Positions 25,139 to 34,141 of a stretch of 64,000 nt of DNA are shown piece after piece. The notes beneath the pieces were generated by a model. The model was not told the DNA's origin and did no database searches. It saw only the letters and a list, made by a program, of their open reading frames with translations. Source of the stretch: JBNAVJ01 sp049700455 (GTDB lineage: Bacteria; Bacteroidota; Ignavibacteria; Tepidaquicellales; Tepidaquicellaceae). Position numbers and translations under genes: made by a program. Each line of letters begins with the position of its first letter. The stretch's first letter is position 1. Location: NCBI GenBank assembly GCA_049700455.1, contig JBNAVJ010000005.1, positions 1-64,000 of the forward strand, written 5' to 3'.

Positions 25139-26788
25139 ATGATATTAGACTACATTACAAAAATTTTAGAAGATGCCATTAAAGAAAATGGTATTAAAAT
25201 TAGCTTCCCTATTCAGGTTGAACTTTCTGAGGAGGGAAAATTTGGAGATATCACAAGTAATGTTGCGCTGGTCAATGCAAAATTATTAAATAAAAAGCCA
25301 ATTGACTTTGCAAATCAAATTTTGAAAAAACTAAACTATGACAGAAATATTATTTCAAGAGTCGAAGTTGCTGGTCCTGGTTTTATTAATTTTCACCTGA
25401 GCGATAATCTTATTAAACAAAACATATATGATATATTAGCTTCCGGAAATAATTATGGGAAGACTTCCCTTTTCAAAGACAAAAGAGCAAATGTGGAATG
25501 GGTTAGTGCTAATCCTACAGGTCCACTTCATGCAGGGCATGGACGGCAGGTGGCACTTGGCAAAGCTATAGTTAACTTACTTCAGGCTATTGGTTATCAA
25601 GTAGAAAAAGAATATTATTATAATGATGCTGGCAGTCAAATGAAAAATCTCGCTAATTCCGTATATGCCCGATATATGCAGATTTTTGATGAACATTTTT
25701 CATTTCCGGCAGACGGTTATTTTGGAGAATATATCTCTCAAATTGCTCAACAGATTTACAGACAATACAAAGATACTTACGTAAACAATTTTGATTTGGA
25801 ATTCTTTAAATCATTCGCCGAACAATATAACTTCAGTTCTATAAAAAGGACTCTGGAAAAACTCGGAATAGAATTTGAACGATATTTCAGTGAAACTTCA
25901 CTATACAAAAGCGGAGAAATTGAAGAGCTGCTAAAATACTACCGAGAAAACGGTTTCAGTTATGAAAAAGATGGAGCCATCTGGTTGAAGATGGAAGGTG
26001 ATGATTTTAAAGCTGACAAAGTCATTGTCAAGCAAAGTGGAGAACCAACATACAGGTTACCTGATATAGCTTATCACATAAACAAAATTAAACGGGGATA
26101 TGACCTGATAGTTGATATTTTTGGTTCCGATCATTCAGACACATACAAAGAGGTTTTGTATGGAGTTACCAGAGCTGGTTATGATGTATCACATATTAAA
26201 GTAATCATCCATCAAATGGTAACTTTCAGGAAAGGTGAAAAGACAGTAAAGTTAAGTAAACGCTCTGGAGAATCATTTACGCTTGACGAGCTTATAGAAG
26301 AAATTGGTACTGATGCAACACAATTTTTCTTTGTAATGAGGGCACCATCTACTCATCTGGACTTCGATATAGAACTTGCAAAACAAACATCAGAGAAAAA
26401 CCCGGTGTTTTATCTACAATATGCACACGCAAGAATCTGTGGGATTATCCGCAACGCTGTAGATTTCTCTTCAGATCTAACACCAAAGACTCTTGAACTA
26501 ACACCACTTCAGCTGCTGAAAAATGATGATGAAAAACAATTAATGAAAATTTTATTTTTCTATCCTTATGAAGTATATAAATCAGCAATGGATTTTGAAC
26601 CCCATAAAATTATTTCATATCTGAATCTTGTTGCAGAAAATTTTCATCGCTTCTATCATAACAATAGAGTTCTGGATAGTGAAAACATAGAGTTATCAAG
26701 AGAAAGGCTTTTATTGTCATTGGCAACCAAAATTGTCCTGAACAATGGGTTAAACATAATAGGTGTTACTGCCCCAGAACGAATGTAA
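25139..26788 (+). CDS. argS: Arginyl-tRNA synthetase
   Basis: 549 residues, class I synthetase. The HIGH signature is HAGH at 131-134 (NPTGPLHAGHG), and the KMSKS equivalent is KLSKRSG. The C-terminal DALR anticodon-binding domain ends in the family-typical VLNNGLNIIGVTAPERM. I start at the ATG at 25139 (MILDYITKI), two bases after the epimerase stop; an in-frame TTG at 25106 would overlap that gene and add an unusual 11-residue tail. Charges tRNA-Arg; essential housekeeping gene. Confidence 0.97.
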   Translation: MILDYITKILEDAIKENGIKISFPIQVELSEEGKFGDITSNVALVNAKLLNKKPIDFANQILKKLNYDRNIISRVEVAGPGFINFHLSDNLIKQNIYDILASGNNYGKTSLFKDKRANVEWVSANPTGPLHAGHGRQVALGKAIVNLLQAIGYQVEKEYYYNDAGSQMKNLANSVYARYMQIFDEHFSFPADGYFGEYISQIAQQIYRQYKDTYVNNFDLEFFKSFAEQYNFSSIKRTLEKLGIEFERYFSETSLYKSGEIEELLKYYRENGFSYEKDGAIWLKMEGDDFKADKVIVKQSGEPTYRLPDIAYHINKIKRGYDLIVDIFGSDHSDTYKEVLYGVTRAGYDVSHIKVIIHQMVTFRKGEKTVKLSKRSGESFTLDELIEEIGTDATQFFFVMRAPSTHLDFDIELAKQTSEKNPVFYLQYAHARICGIIRNAVDFSSDLTPKTLELTPLQLLKNDDEKQLMKILFFYPYEVYKSAMDFEPHKIISYLNLVAENFHRFYHNNRVLDSENIELSRERLLLSLATKIVLNNGLNIIGVTAPERM

Positions 26789-26893
26789 AAGCGATTTAAT
26801 CAATATATATTATTTTTCTTGCTTTATAAAATTATTTCCAGTATATTTGAAAAATATTAATTAATAAGTTAATAATAACTTTAAATCACAGCT

Positions 26894-27418
26894 ATGTTAG
26901 ACAACAAAAAATTAACAGCAAGAGTTAGCTGGATGATTAAAGAGTTACAAAAAAACTGGGGGATTAGTCTCTACCGAATTGCTGTTGAAACTCAGATTCC
27001 ACATTCAAGCCTTAAGTATATGCTTGAAGGAAGGTTTGAATGGAAACTCAATCATCTTTTTACATTGGTCGATTTTTTCAGGAAGTATGGAGTTAAAGTC
27101 TCTATACCAAATTTAATTGACTTTGAAAAAGACCACCCCATTTCAAAAATCTTTGATGTAAGCAAAGCCGACTTTAGAGAAGCGATGATTCCGCTTCGAT
27201 TAAAAAAGTATGGATTTAAACCTTTAGGTGCTCCTCCCCAGCAACAAAAGGTTGATTTAAACGATCCAAAGTATCTTGCCAATACTTTGTGGAAAGACAT
27301 TCTTGACCTGACAAAAGAAAACAAATTATCTAAAAATTCAAAAATTGAAGTCTCGCTTAAAATCAGTGGCAAAAACTTCAACTTTGAGCAGACTTCCACA
27401 ATAGGTAAGAAGTCCTGA
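26894..27418 (+). CDS. Putative XRE-like helix-turn-helix protein
   Basis: 174 residues. Residues about 18-60 (GISLYRIAVETQIPHSSLKYMLEGR) look like a Cro/XRE-type helix-turn-helix, with WSMIKELQ-type helices before it. A Pro/Gln-rich linker follows (GAPPQQQ) and a basic, Ser/Lys-rich C-terminal tail. It could be a transcription regulator or a small nucleoid-associated protein. No operator identified. It is followed by a strong terminator, and it is transcribed alone. Confidence 0.6.
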   Translation: MLDNKKLTARVSWMIKELQKNWGISLYRIAVETQIPHSSLKYMLEGRFEWKLNHLFTLVDFFRKYGVKVSIPNLIDFEKDHPISKIFDVSKADFREAMIPLRLKKYGFKPLGAPPQQQKVDLNDPKYLANTLWKDILDLTKENKLSKNSKIEVSLKISGKNFNFEQTSTIGKKS

Positions 27419-27455
27419 CATCTGCACAGATATTGTAACCAATTGACAAGCTACA

Positions 27456-27486
27456 CAAAAGCCAGTTTTATACTGGCTTTTGTTAT
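27456..27486 (+). terminator. Rho-independent terminator after the HTH gene
   Basis: CAAAAGCCAGT and ACTGGCTTTTG pair perfectly over 11 bp around a 5-base loop, followed by TTATTTTA on the plus strand. Confidence 0.88.
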
Positions 27487-27525
27487 TTTATACTTTTTAG
27501 TACCCTATCAAAAAACAACAAAAAA

Positions 27526-27547
27526 AGAGCAACCAAAAGGTTGCTCT
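27526..27547 (-). terminator. Rho-independent terminator of the Lys-rich exported protein gene
   Basis: AGAGCAACC / GGTTGCTCT is a perfect 9-bp stem with a 4-base loop. On the minus strand the stem is followed by a T-run, so it ends transcription of the gene at 27578-28105. Together with the previous hairpin it separates two convergent genes. Confidence 0.85.
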
Positions 27548-27577
27548 CTATTAAAATGACCTAACTCAAAAATTGAG

Positions 27578-28105
27578 CTATTTCTTTTTCTCGTCTTTCT
27601 TTTCTTCCTTCTTTACATCTTTCTTAGTGTCCTTCTTTTCTTCCTTCTTTACATCTTTCTTAGTGTCTTTCTTTTCTTCCTTCTTTACATCTTTCTTTTC
27701 TTCAGTTTTCTTTTCAGTGTTTTCTTCAGTCTTGGTAACCTTTACTTTCTTAACAAAGCTCATTTTGAATACTTTCTCTTTCAGCGAAGAGAATTTGCCA
27801 GATTGGTCTTTGTTCAATGCTTTTTCAATTTCAGCGTTACATACATTTTGAAGCTTTGTTAATTCATCTTTGTAAGCCTTTTTATCTTTCTTTTCTTTTT
27901 TCAAATCATCGACTTTCTTTTCATAATCAAAATAGGCTTGATAAATTTTAGCATACTGATCGTTTGTCAGTTTTAAGTGCTTGTAGAGATAATCGGCTTT
28001 CTTTCCAGCCCTGTCACCAGGGAATTCTTTTGCTGAGGTTGTGCCAACAAAGGCAAATAGAACTGCAATTACTAAAACAGAGATTAATGCTTTTACTTTA
28101 AACAT
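27578..28105 (-). CDS. Exported Lys-rich protein with LTxxQ-like core and tandem-repeat tail
   Basis: 175 residues. Signal peptide to about 25 (FVGTTSA). The core has a HLKLTNDQYAKIYQAYFDY segment like the LTxxQ motif of CpxP/Spy-type periplasmic proteins, then a Lys-rich, Glu-rich tail of three imperfect 12-residue units (EEKKDTKKDVKK). The tail is encoded by 36-bp tandem repeats. It is probably periplasmic, perhaps a small chaperone or stress protein with a charged tail. Function not proven. Confidence 0.65.
   Translation of the reverse strand: MFKVKALISVLVIAVLFAFVGTTSAKEFPGDRAGKKADYLYKHLKLTNDQYAKIYQAYFDYEKKVDDLKKEKKDKKAYKDELTKLQNVCNAEIEKALNKDQSGKFSSLKEKVFKMSFVKKVKVTKTEENTEKKTEEKKDVKKEEKKDTKKDVKKEEKKDTKKDVKKEEKKDEKKK
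27602..27697 (-). repeat. 36-bp tandem repeat within the Lys-rich tail
   Basis: Unit one 27602-27637, unit two 27638-27673 (one base different), and a partial third unit 27674-27697. Each unit codes for 12 residues, so gain or loss of units keeps the frame. This is a candidate for length variation between strains. Confidence 0.9.
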
Positions 28106-28223
28106 ACTTTTAGTTGGTTTTAATTTAATTTAACCTATCAATTAAAATATAAATATTAAAATAAAAAGTAAAGTATAATTTTTCTCTCCTTGAAAGTATC
28201 AGTGGTTTGTAATAGTTTTAGCT

Positions 28224-28919
28224 ATGCGAATTGACGAGATACTATCACAACCTTTCAGTGGCTATAGCAATGAGAGCTATCAGTTTTTAAAGGCCCTTAA
28301 AAGTAAACACAATAACAATAAGGAATGGTTCGATAAGCATAGGGATATATATGAAACTTTCCTAAAACGTGAAGTAAGAGAACTGGTCGACACACTCGCT
28401 CCAAAGCTAATATCCATTGATTCAACTTTTGTTTTAAATCATAAATCCATTTTAAGAATTAACCGTGACATCAGGTTCAAGGAAGACAAAACACCATATA
28501 AAACTTTTTCAGCGGTTTCATTCGGACTGAGAGTTTTAAAACATAAGGATATACCTCAAATTTATTTTCATTTCAGCCCTGATGAATTTTTAATTGCAGC
28601 CGGGCAATATAGCACCGAGCCATCTGTAATGAAGAGAATTAGACAAAAAATAGTAACTTCCCCTGATAGCTTCCTTAAAATAATACATAGTCCAGCATTT
28701 CAGAAAGAATATAAAAAAATTCAGGGAGAAAAACTTTTAAGACTTCCTGTTATATTTTCAGAATATGCCAACACTCCAATAGAAACATATCTTAAATATA
28801 AGAATATGTATGTGTACAAAGAGTATGAGCCAAAAGTAGCAATGAAGCCAGAACTTGTGGAACTTATATTATATCATACTCGTTTAATGTATGACTTTTT
28901 AAAATTTTTATCAAATTAA
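28224..28919 (+). CDS. DUF2461/TIGR02453 family protein
   Basis: 231 residues. Matches the DUF2461 pattern: LKSKHNNNKEWFDKHRDIYETFL near the start, the conserved RINRDIRFKEDKTPYKTF block (about 85-102), and a LRLPVIFSEY strand later. The function of the family is unknown; a regulatory or enzymatic role has been suggested for relatives. It opens a three-gene plus-strand run with the CDGSH protein and the hydrolase. Confidence 0.85.
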   Translation: MRIDEILSQPFSGYSNESYQFLKALKSKHNNNKEWFDKHRDIYETFLKREVRELVDTLAPKLISIDSTFVLNHKSILRINRDIRFKEDKTPYKTFSAVSFGLRVLKHKDIPQIYFHFSPDEFLIAAGQYSTEPSVMKRIRQKIVTSPDSFLKIIHSPAFQKEYKKIQGEKLLRLPVIFSEYANTPIETYLKYKNMYVYKEYEPKVAMKPELVELILYHTRLMYDFLKFLSN

Positions 28920-28934
28920 ACTATCATTGAAAAT

Positions 28935-29180
28935 ATGGAAAAACCAGAAGTATCACAAAAATCCCCCTTTGTTTTAGTTCTTGAACAAGGTACTTATTAT
29001 TGGTGTGCGTGCGGAAAATCAAAAAACCAGCCTTATTGTGATGGTTCTCACAAGGTAACAGGTTTTACTCCTGTTATGTTTGAAATTAAGGAGCAATCAA
29101 AGGTTGCGCTCTGTGGCTGTAAACACACTAACAAAAAACCCTTCTGTGATGGAACTCATAAAAATCTAACCGATGATTGA
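28935..29180 (+). CDS. CDGSH-type iron-sulfur protein (tandem CDGSH)
   Basis: 81 residues with two CDGSH-type motifs: CACGKSKNQPYCDGSHK (about 25-41) and CGCKHTNKKPFCDGTHK (about 58-74). Each should bind a 2Fe-2S cluster through three Cys and one His, as in mitoNEET-related proteins. The bacterial form is soluble and may serve in cluster transfer or redox sensing. It lies 15 bases after DUF2461 and its stop overlaps the following hydrolase start by 8 bases. Confidence 0.9.
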   Translation: MEKPEVSQKSPFVLVLEQGTYYWCACGKSKNQPYCDGSHKVTGFTPVMFEIKEQSKVALCGCKHTNKKPFCDGTHKNLTDD

Positions 29181-29967
29181 ATTTAAAATCAATGAAATTG
29201 TGGTTCAGAGTTATGGAGATGTTAAAAATCCTCCTCTTATTTTTGTACATGCTTTCCCATTCAACAGTAGGATGTGGGAATCTCAGGTGCATTTTTTCAA
29301 AGATAAATTTAGAATCATAACTTATGATGTTCGTAGTGCAGGAAAAACTATAGTCGACGATTATCAGTTTACTATGGAAACTCTTGCTGACGATTTCAAT
29401 GAAATTGTAACACATCTCGGCTTAAAAAATGTTAATGCTGTGGGACTATCTATGGGTGGATATATACTGCTTCGATCCTATCAGAAAAACCCTTCAATTT
29501 TTAAGACACTTACCCTTGCTGATACAAAAGCCGAGAATGATGATAACACAGCATTACTTCAAAGGTCTTCTAATATTAAAAAAATTAAAGACGGGAAAAG
29601 AGAAGAATTTGAAAATACTTTTATCTCAAATTTATTGAGTCAAAAAAACCTCGGATCCCAAAATATTACTGGCTACCTAAAAAGGATAATCTCAGAACAG
29701 AATGATGCTTCAATAGTTGCTTTACTTATTGCTATAGCAACCCGTCTTGATTCCACATCGGCACTCAATAATATCAACATCCCGACTTTACTTATTTTCG
29801 GGGAAGAGGATAAGTTGACACCACTTAATTGCGCTCGAACTCTAAAAGAAGGGATAAAGAATTCTGAGTTAGCTATTATTCCGTGTGCAGGTCATCTATC
29901 CAACATAGAAAATCAGCAGGGGTTTAATAAAACCCTTGAGAAGTTCCTTTTAAGATACAACCAATAG
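29173..29967 (+). CDS. Alpha/beta hydrolase
   Basis: 264 residues, alpha/beta-hydrolase fold. The nucleophile elbow GLSMGG places Ser93 as nucleophile; the acid is likely the Asp of GEEDKLTP and the base the His of CAGHLSNIE near the end. An oxyanion-hole strand FVHAFPFNSRMW lies early. Substrate unknown (esterase or similar). It overlaps the CDGSH gene by 8 bases and is followed by the tRNA-His. Confidence 0.85.
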   Translation: MIEFKINEIVVQSYGDVKNPPLIFVHAFPFNSRMWESQVHFFKDKFRIITYDVRSAGKTIVDDYQFTMETLADDFNEIVTHLGLKNVNAVGLSMGGYILLRSYQKNPSIFKTLTLADTKAENDDNTALLQRSSNIKKIKDGKREEFENTFISNLLSQKNLGSQNITGYLKRIISEQNDASIVALLIAIATRLDSTSALNNINIPTLLIFGEEDKLTPLNCARTLKEGIKNSELAIIPCAGHLSNIENQQGFNKTLEKFLLRYNQ

Positions 29968-29969
29968 CG

Positions 29970-29998
29970 TTGAAAAAATAAATTGATAAAAGTATATT
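29970..29998 (+). promoter_or_regulatory. Sigma-70-type promoter of tRNA-His
   Basis: TTGAAA (29970-29975), a 17-base spacer and TATATT (29993-29998) place the predicted start a few bases before the tRNA at 30009. Confidence 0.6.
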
Positions 29999-30008
29999 TG
30001 TTATAGAT

Positions 30009-30082
30009 GGCGAGCATAGCTCAGTTGGTAGAGCGCCAGATTGTGGCTCTGGTGGTCACGGGTTCGAGCCCCGTTGCTCGCC
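30009..30082 (+). tRNA. tRNA-His (GTG anticodon)
   Basis: Full cloverleaf. The additional G at -1 (30009) pairs with C73 (30082), as in all tRNA-His. The acceptor is GCGAGCA/TGCTCGC, the D stem GCTC/GAGC, the anticodon stem CCAGA/TCTGG with anticodon GTG at 30043-30045, and the T stem ACGGG/CCCGT. The 3' CCA is not encoded (CAA follows C73). Confidence 0.97.
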
Positions 30083-30201
30083 CAATTTTATATGAGCGAG
30101 TTTAAAGTCCTAAAAAACTTTTTCTGGAAGCTTCCACATTTCTCAATCCTTAAGTCTTCATACCTTGATTAAGGTTATTAATTTTGATATCTTCAAGAAA
30201 T

Positions 30202-30915
30202 ATGAATAGGAAAGGGAAAAAAATTAGGAAATCAAAACCTACTGTCCATTATAAACAAAAAGGGAAAAACAAATCTAAGATTGAATTTGATACAAAAGAA
30301 CTCGATGAGGATATTCTGGAAGATGGTGGTTATTTATCTGACGAGGAGGTAGAGAAGCTTAAAGAAGAGTTTAAAACTGAAGCATTGCCTCATATTGGAG
30401 TTTTGCACACCTATGCCCTCAGACTAACTGGAAACGAATTGGATGCCGATGACCTTCTCCAGGAAACATATATGCGTGCCTATAGATTTTTTCATAAGTT
30501 TGAGAAAGGAACTAATTGCAAAGCCTGGCTTTTCAGAATAATGAAAAACTTATTTATTAACAATTATAGAAAAAACCAGAAATTACCTAACAAAGTTGAT
30601 TACGATGATATAGAAAACTATTACGAGTCAATTCGTTCAGAAAAAATCAATACAACTGACTTACAGGAACGGATATACTCCAGTTTGCTTGATGATCAAG
30701 TTACAAACGCATTAAATTCTCTGCAAGATGACTTTAAAACTGTTATCATTCTGTGTGACCTTGAAGGATTAAGTTATGAAGAAATTGCTGAATTTGTAAA
30801 TTGTCCAGTTGGTACAGTCAGAAGCCGACTACATAGAGGTAGAAAATTGCTCGCCCAAAAACTAAAAAAATATGCTGAGGAAAAAGGCTATGATGTTGAG
30901 AATGCCTTTGCTTAA
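30202..30915 (+). CDS. ECF-type RNA polymerase sigma factor with basic N-terminal extension
   Basis: 237 residues from the ATG at 30202. An in-frame TTG at 30184 would add six residues. The N-terminal ~60 residues are basic then acidic and not part of sigma domains. Region 2 is seen at YALRLTGNELDADDLLQETYMRAYRF followed by WLFRIMKNLFINNYRKN, and region 4 at LNSLQDDFKTVIILCDLEGLSYEEIAEF plus VGTVRSRLHRGRKLL (the helix-turn-helix for the -35 element). No anti-sigma factor gene follows; the next gene encodes a TlpA-like lipoprotein. Confidence 0.9.
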   Translation: MNRKGKKIRKSKPTVHYKQKGKNKSKIEFDTKELDEDILEDGGYLSDEEVEKLKEEFKTEALPHIGVLHTYALRLTGNELDADDLLQETYMRAYRFFHKFEKGTNCKAWLFRIMKNLFINNYRKNQKLPNKVDYDDIENYYESIRSEKINTTDLQERIYSSLLDDQVTNALNSLQDDFKTVIILCDLEGLSYEEIAEFVNCPVGTVRSRLHRGRKLLAQKLKKYAEEKGYDVENAFA

Positions 30916-30970
30916 TATCACAAATTCTCAAAATTTTAATAAACTTAAACTAATTGGGAGATAAAATATT

Positions 30971-31597
30971 ATGAAGAACCTCTCATTTCTAATTGTAATA
31001 CTTCTTTTATTTTTCACAGGCTGTAACAAAAAAGACGCAACAACCAATCAAACTTCTCAGACAACAACACAGCAACAATCAAATACCGGGGTTTCTTCCT
31101 CAGATAAAAGTACAGCCCAAGGTTTAACTATACCTTATGTACTTAAATTTGATAAAGCCCCCAATCAAAAGGCTGCAGCTAATTTCTCATGGGAACAAAA
31201 TGGAAAAACAGTTTCACTAAGTGATTTTAAAGGGAGGGTAATACTCCTGAATATCTGGGCTCAATGGTGTGGACCCTGTAAACAGGAAATGCCCTATCTA
31301 TCCCAAATCTATGACGAATATAAAGATAAAGGACTGGTTATTATAGGGGTTAGTATTGACAAAGCCAATGATAGAGCCAAATTGGAATCATATCTACAAT
31401 CCAATCCTGTTTCATATCTTATAGTTCATGATGTTAAGGGAGATATTCTCAAAACCTACCCCGCACCTGACGGTTCTGATATGATAAATGTATTTCCGAC
31501 AACATTTATAATAGATAAGAAGGGAGAAATAGTAGAGTCATTTGTAGGCTCTAAAACAAAAGAGGCATTTATATCATATATTAAAAAATACCTATAA
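30971..31597 (+). CDS. TlpA-like thioredoxin-fold lipoprotein
   Basis: 208 residues. Signal peptide ends in FFTGC, giving a lipidated Cys18, followed by a Gln/Thr/Ser-rich linker (about 22-50). The thioredoxin-fold AhpC/TSA-like domain carries WCGPC at 99-103 and a cis-Pro loop (VFPTTFIID). It probably reduces or oxidises disulfides outside the cytoplasm, for example in cytochrome c maturation. It lies 55 bases after the sigma gene and 6 bases before dxr. Confidence 0.9.
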   Translation: MKNLSFLIVILLLFFTGCNKKDATTNQTSQTTTQQQSNTGVSSSDKSTAQGLTIPYVLKFDKAPNQKAAANFSWEQNGKTVSLSDFKGRVILLNIWAQWCGPCKQEMPYLSQIYDEYKDKGLVIIGVSIDKANDRAKLESYLQSNPVSYLIVHDVKGDILKTYPAPDGSDMINVFPTTFIIDKKGEIVESFVGSKTKEAFISYIKKYL

Positions 31598-31603
31598 CAA
31601 TTT

Positions 31604-32779
31604 TTGAAGACCAAAAAAATCGGAATATTAGGTTCAACTGGTTCAATCGGGAAAAACGTCCTGAACGTTTATGATAATTTACAGAGGGAAGACTTCCCTA
31701 TTGAACTCGTTTTTCTCACAACAAATGAAAATATAGGTGAACTTGCACTGCAGATCAGCAGGTATAAACCCCATTCTGTTTTCGTTCGTGATTCTAAAAA
31801 AGCAAAAGAATTAAAGAAGGACTTCCCTTCTTTTGAAATTCTTTCTGGGGATGATGCACTGACTGAACTTGTAACAAGGGATAATTACAATATGCTGATA
31901 AACTCTTTTGTCGGAATTGCTGGATTGGTTCCGACAATTCAGGCAATTGAAAACAACAAAGACATAGCCCTTGCTAATAAAGAAACTCTTGTTGCAGGAG
32001 GTGAACTCGTTGTCCAACTTCTTAAAAGACATAATGTATCGCTTATACCAATCGATAGTGAACATTCAGCTATTTTACAATGTCTGATTGGAGAAGAGCT
32101 TAAAAGCATAAGAAAAATTATCCTAACAGCCTCCGGAGGTCCTTTCCGTAACAAGACACCTAATGAATTAAAATCGGTTACGGTTGAAGAGGCTCTCAAA
32201 CATCCAAACTGGCAAATGGGGGATAAAATCACAATTGATTCAGCCACACTTATGAATAAAGGACTTGAAGTTATTGAAACTCAGTGGCTTTTCGGTATTG
32301 ATACAGATTCAATAGAAGTTGTCATACATCCGCAATCTATAATTCATTCATTTGTGGAATTTATCGATGGATCTGTTAAGGCACAGCTCGGGATTCCGGA
32401 TATGAAAATTCCCATTCAATATTCATTAACCTATCCTGTAAGAGTGAAATCTAACTTCCCTGTTATTGATTTCGTAAACTTAAAAAACTTAACTTTTGAA
32501 GCTCCTGATTATAATACCTTTCCCTGTTTAAAACTCGCATATCAGGCAGCAAAAGATGGTGGTATTTATCCGACAATTATGAATGCTGCCAATGAAGTTG
32601 CTGTAAATTTATTTCTTAAGAGGGAAATTAGTTTTATAGATATTCCTAAAATAATTGAAGAATGTCTTAATTCTTTTGAAAACAAGAACAAATTTGATAT
32701 ATTTGATGTTTTAGACACAGATAGAATCGTACGTGATTTTGTTTTGAAAAACATATCAAATGAAAAATGGAAATTATAA
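31604..32779 (+). CDS. dxr: 1-deoxy-D-xylulose 5-phosphate reductoisomerase
   Basis: 391 residues from a TTG start at 31604 (MKTKKIGILG). NADPH-binding GSTGSIG at 10-16, ANKETLVAGG, the metal/substrate loop PIDSEHSA and TASGGPF, and GWxMG-like HPNWQMGDKITIDSATLMNKGLE are all present. Makes 2-C-methyl-D-erythritol 4-phosphate in the MEP isoprenoid pathway. Its 3' end overlaps the rseP start by 13 bases, a common dxr-rseP arrangement. Confidence 0.96.
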   Translation: MKTKKIGILGSTGSIGKNVLNVYDNLQREDFPIELVFLTTNENIGELALQISRYKPHSVFVRDSKKAKELKKDFPSFEILSGDDALTELVTRDNYNMLINSFVGIAGLVPTIQAIENNKDIALANKETLVAGGELVVQLLKRHNVSLIPIDSEHSAILQCLIGEELKSIRKIILTASGGPFRNKTPNELKSVTVEEALKHPNWQMGDKITIDSATLMNKGLEVIETQWLFGIDTDSIEVVIHPQSIIHSFVEFIDGSVKAQLGIPDMKIPIQYSLTYPVRVKSNFPVIDFVNLKNLTFEAPDYNTFPCLKLAYQAAKDGGIYPTIMNAANEVAVNLFLKREISFIDIPKIIEECLNSFENKNKFDIFDVLDTDRIVRDFVLKNISNEKWKL

Positions 32780-34137
32780 CAACAATATTCTATTTTATAA
32801 TAGTAATAGGAATCCTGGTTTTCGCCCACGAATTTGGCCACTTCATCGCAGCACGTTTAACCGGTACAAGAGCAGAAGTCTTTGCCATTGGAATGGGGCC
32901 AAGACTATTTGGATATAATAAAGTTAATGGCTTTACATTTGGTAAACTCGCAAGTGATATTGAGCTGGGAGATAATACTGATTTTCGGATTTGTGCATTC
33001 CCTATAGGTGGTTATGTTAAAATCGCCGGGATGATTGATGAAAGTATGGATAAGAAAATTCTTACTACCCCACCTCAACCCTGGGAATATCGTTCTAAAC
33101 CTGTCCGACAAAGAATGTTTATAATTACTGCAGGAGTCATTATGAATTTGATTCTTGCATTTCTTGTGTTTTATGCCCTCTCTATTTTTAAAGGGAAAAC
33201 ACTTACAGAAACTACAACTATAGGGTATATTTCTCCTGGTTCAGTTGCAGAATCGGCTGGTTTTAAAATTGGAGACAGAATTTTATCTATAAATTCTGAA
33301 AAAGTCCAGTATTGGGATGATTTGCAAACTCTAATTTATCTTGAAAATATCGGACGCCCACTTGAATTCTTAATTGAACGTAATGGAACTCCTCTCACTA
33401 TCTCAATTGCAAAGGAAAATCTTAAAGATTTATCAGAAAAAAGTATTGGGATATTCCCTGACAAAATCATTCCAGTAGTAAACGAAGTAATACCGGGAAA
33501 ACCAGCAGAAAAAATTGGATTAACTAAAGGTGATATTATAACAGAATTTGCCGGCGAACCAATTTTAAACTCTCAAAAACTTGTTGATCTTATTAAAGCA
33601 CATAAGGAACAAGAAACCGAAATTAAATGGTTAAGGGAGGGTAAAATTTTTTCTGCTATAGTTAAACCAGATAGTGCCGGGACAATAGGTATTGGTATAA
33701 CCCCTAAATATGAAGGTCCTTCACAGATAGTAACTTATAATGTTTTAACCGCTTTTCCTAAAGCAGCAAAGGATATGTACTTCTATGGCTTTGAAGTTTT
33801 TGTTAAATCTATTGTCAAGATTATTAAGGGAGAAGTTGCTTTCAGAAAAGCAATTGGGGGTCCCATTAAAATAGCTCAGGCTTCAGCACAGTCAGCAGAA
33901 GGTGGATTCTTTTCTTTTATCGGATTTCTTGCGCTGTTATCTCTTTCACTTGCTATTATAAACATATTACCATTCCCAGCTCTCGATGGGGGGCACTTTG
34001 TTATTCTTCTCATAGAAGCTATTACACGTAAGCCCATTTCATATAAAGTTCAGATTGCTATCCAGAATATCGGTTTCATACTTCTTCTGGCGTTTATGCT
34101 ATTTGTTATATATAACGATATTGTTTCATTCAAATAA
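32767..34137 (+). CDS. rseP: Site-2 intramembrane metalloprotease RseP
   Basis: 456 residues. HEFGH at 21-25 in the first helix is the zinc site, and ALDGGHF near the C-terminus supplies the third ligand. Two PDZ domains lie between (about 140-210 and 235-300), with the repeated GSVAESAGFKIGD and GKPAEKIGLTKGD blocks. RseP cuts anti-sigma factors and remnant signal peptides within the membrane. The ECF sigma gene is close upstream, but no anti-sigma gene is seen. Overlaps dxr by 13 bases. Confidence 0.96.
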   Translation: MEIITTIFYFIIVIGILVFAHEFGHFIAARLTGTRAEVFAIGMGPRLFGYNKVNGFTFGKLASDIELGDNTDFRICAFPIGGYVKIAGMIDESMDKKILTTPPQPWEYRSKPVRQRMFIITAGVIMNLILAFLVFYALSIFKGKTLTETTTIGYISPGSVAESAGFKIGDRILSINSEKVQYWDDLQTLIYLENIGRPLEFLIERNGTPLTISIAKENLKDLSEKSIGIFPDKIIPVVNEVIPGKPAEKIGLTKGDIITEFAGEPILNSQKLVDLIKAHKEQETEIKWLREGKIFSAIVKPDSAGTIGIGITPKYEGPSQIVTYNVLTAFPKAAKDMYFYGFEVFVKSIVKIIKGEVAFRKAIGGPIKIAQASAQSAEGGFFSFIGFLALLSLSLAIINILPFPALDGGHFVILLIEAITRKPISYKVQIAIQNIGFILLLAFMLFVIYNDIVSFK

Positions 34138-34141
34138 TTAA

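Noticed and set aside
27602..27697. Possible CRISPR array
   Set aside because: Repeats are directly adjacent without spacers and are in-frame coding repeats.
27573..27851. Antisense Phe/Ser-rich frame opposite the Lys-rich protein
   Set aside because: It is only the complement of the Lys/Glu repeats.
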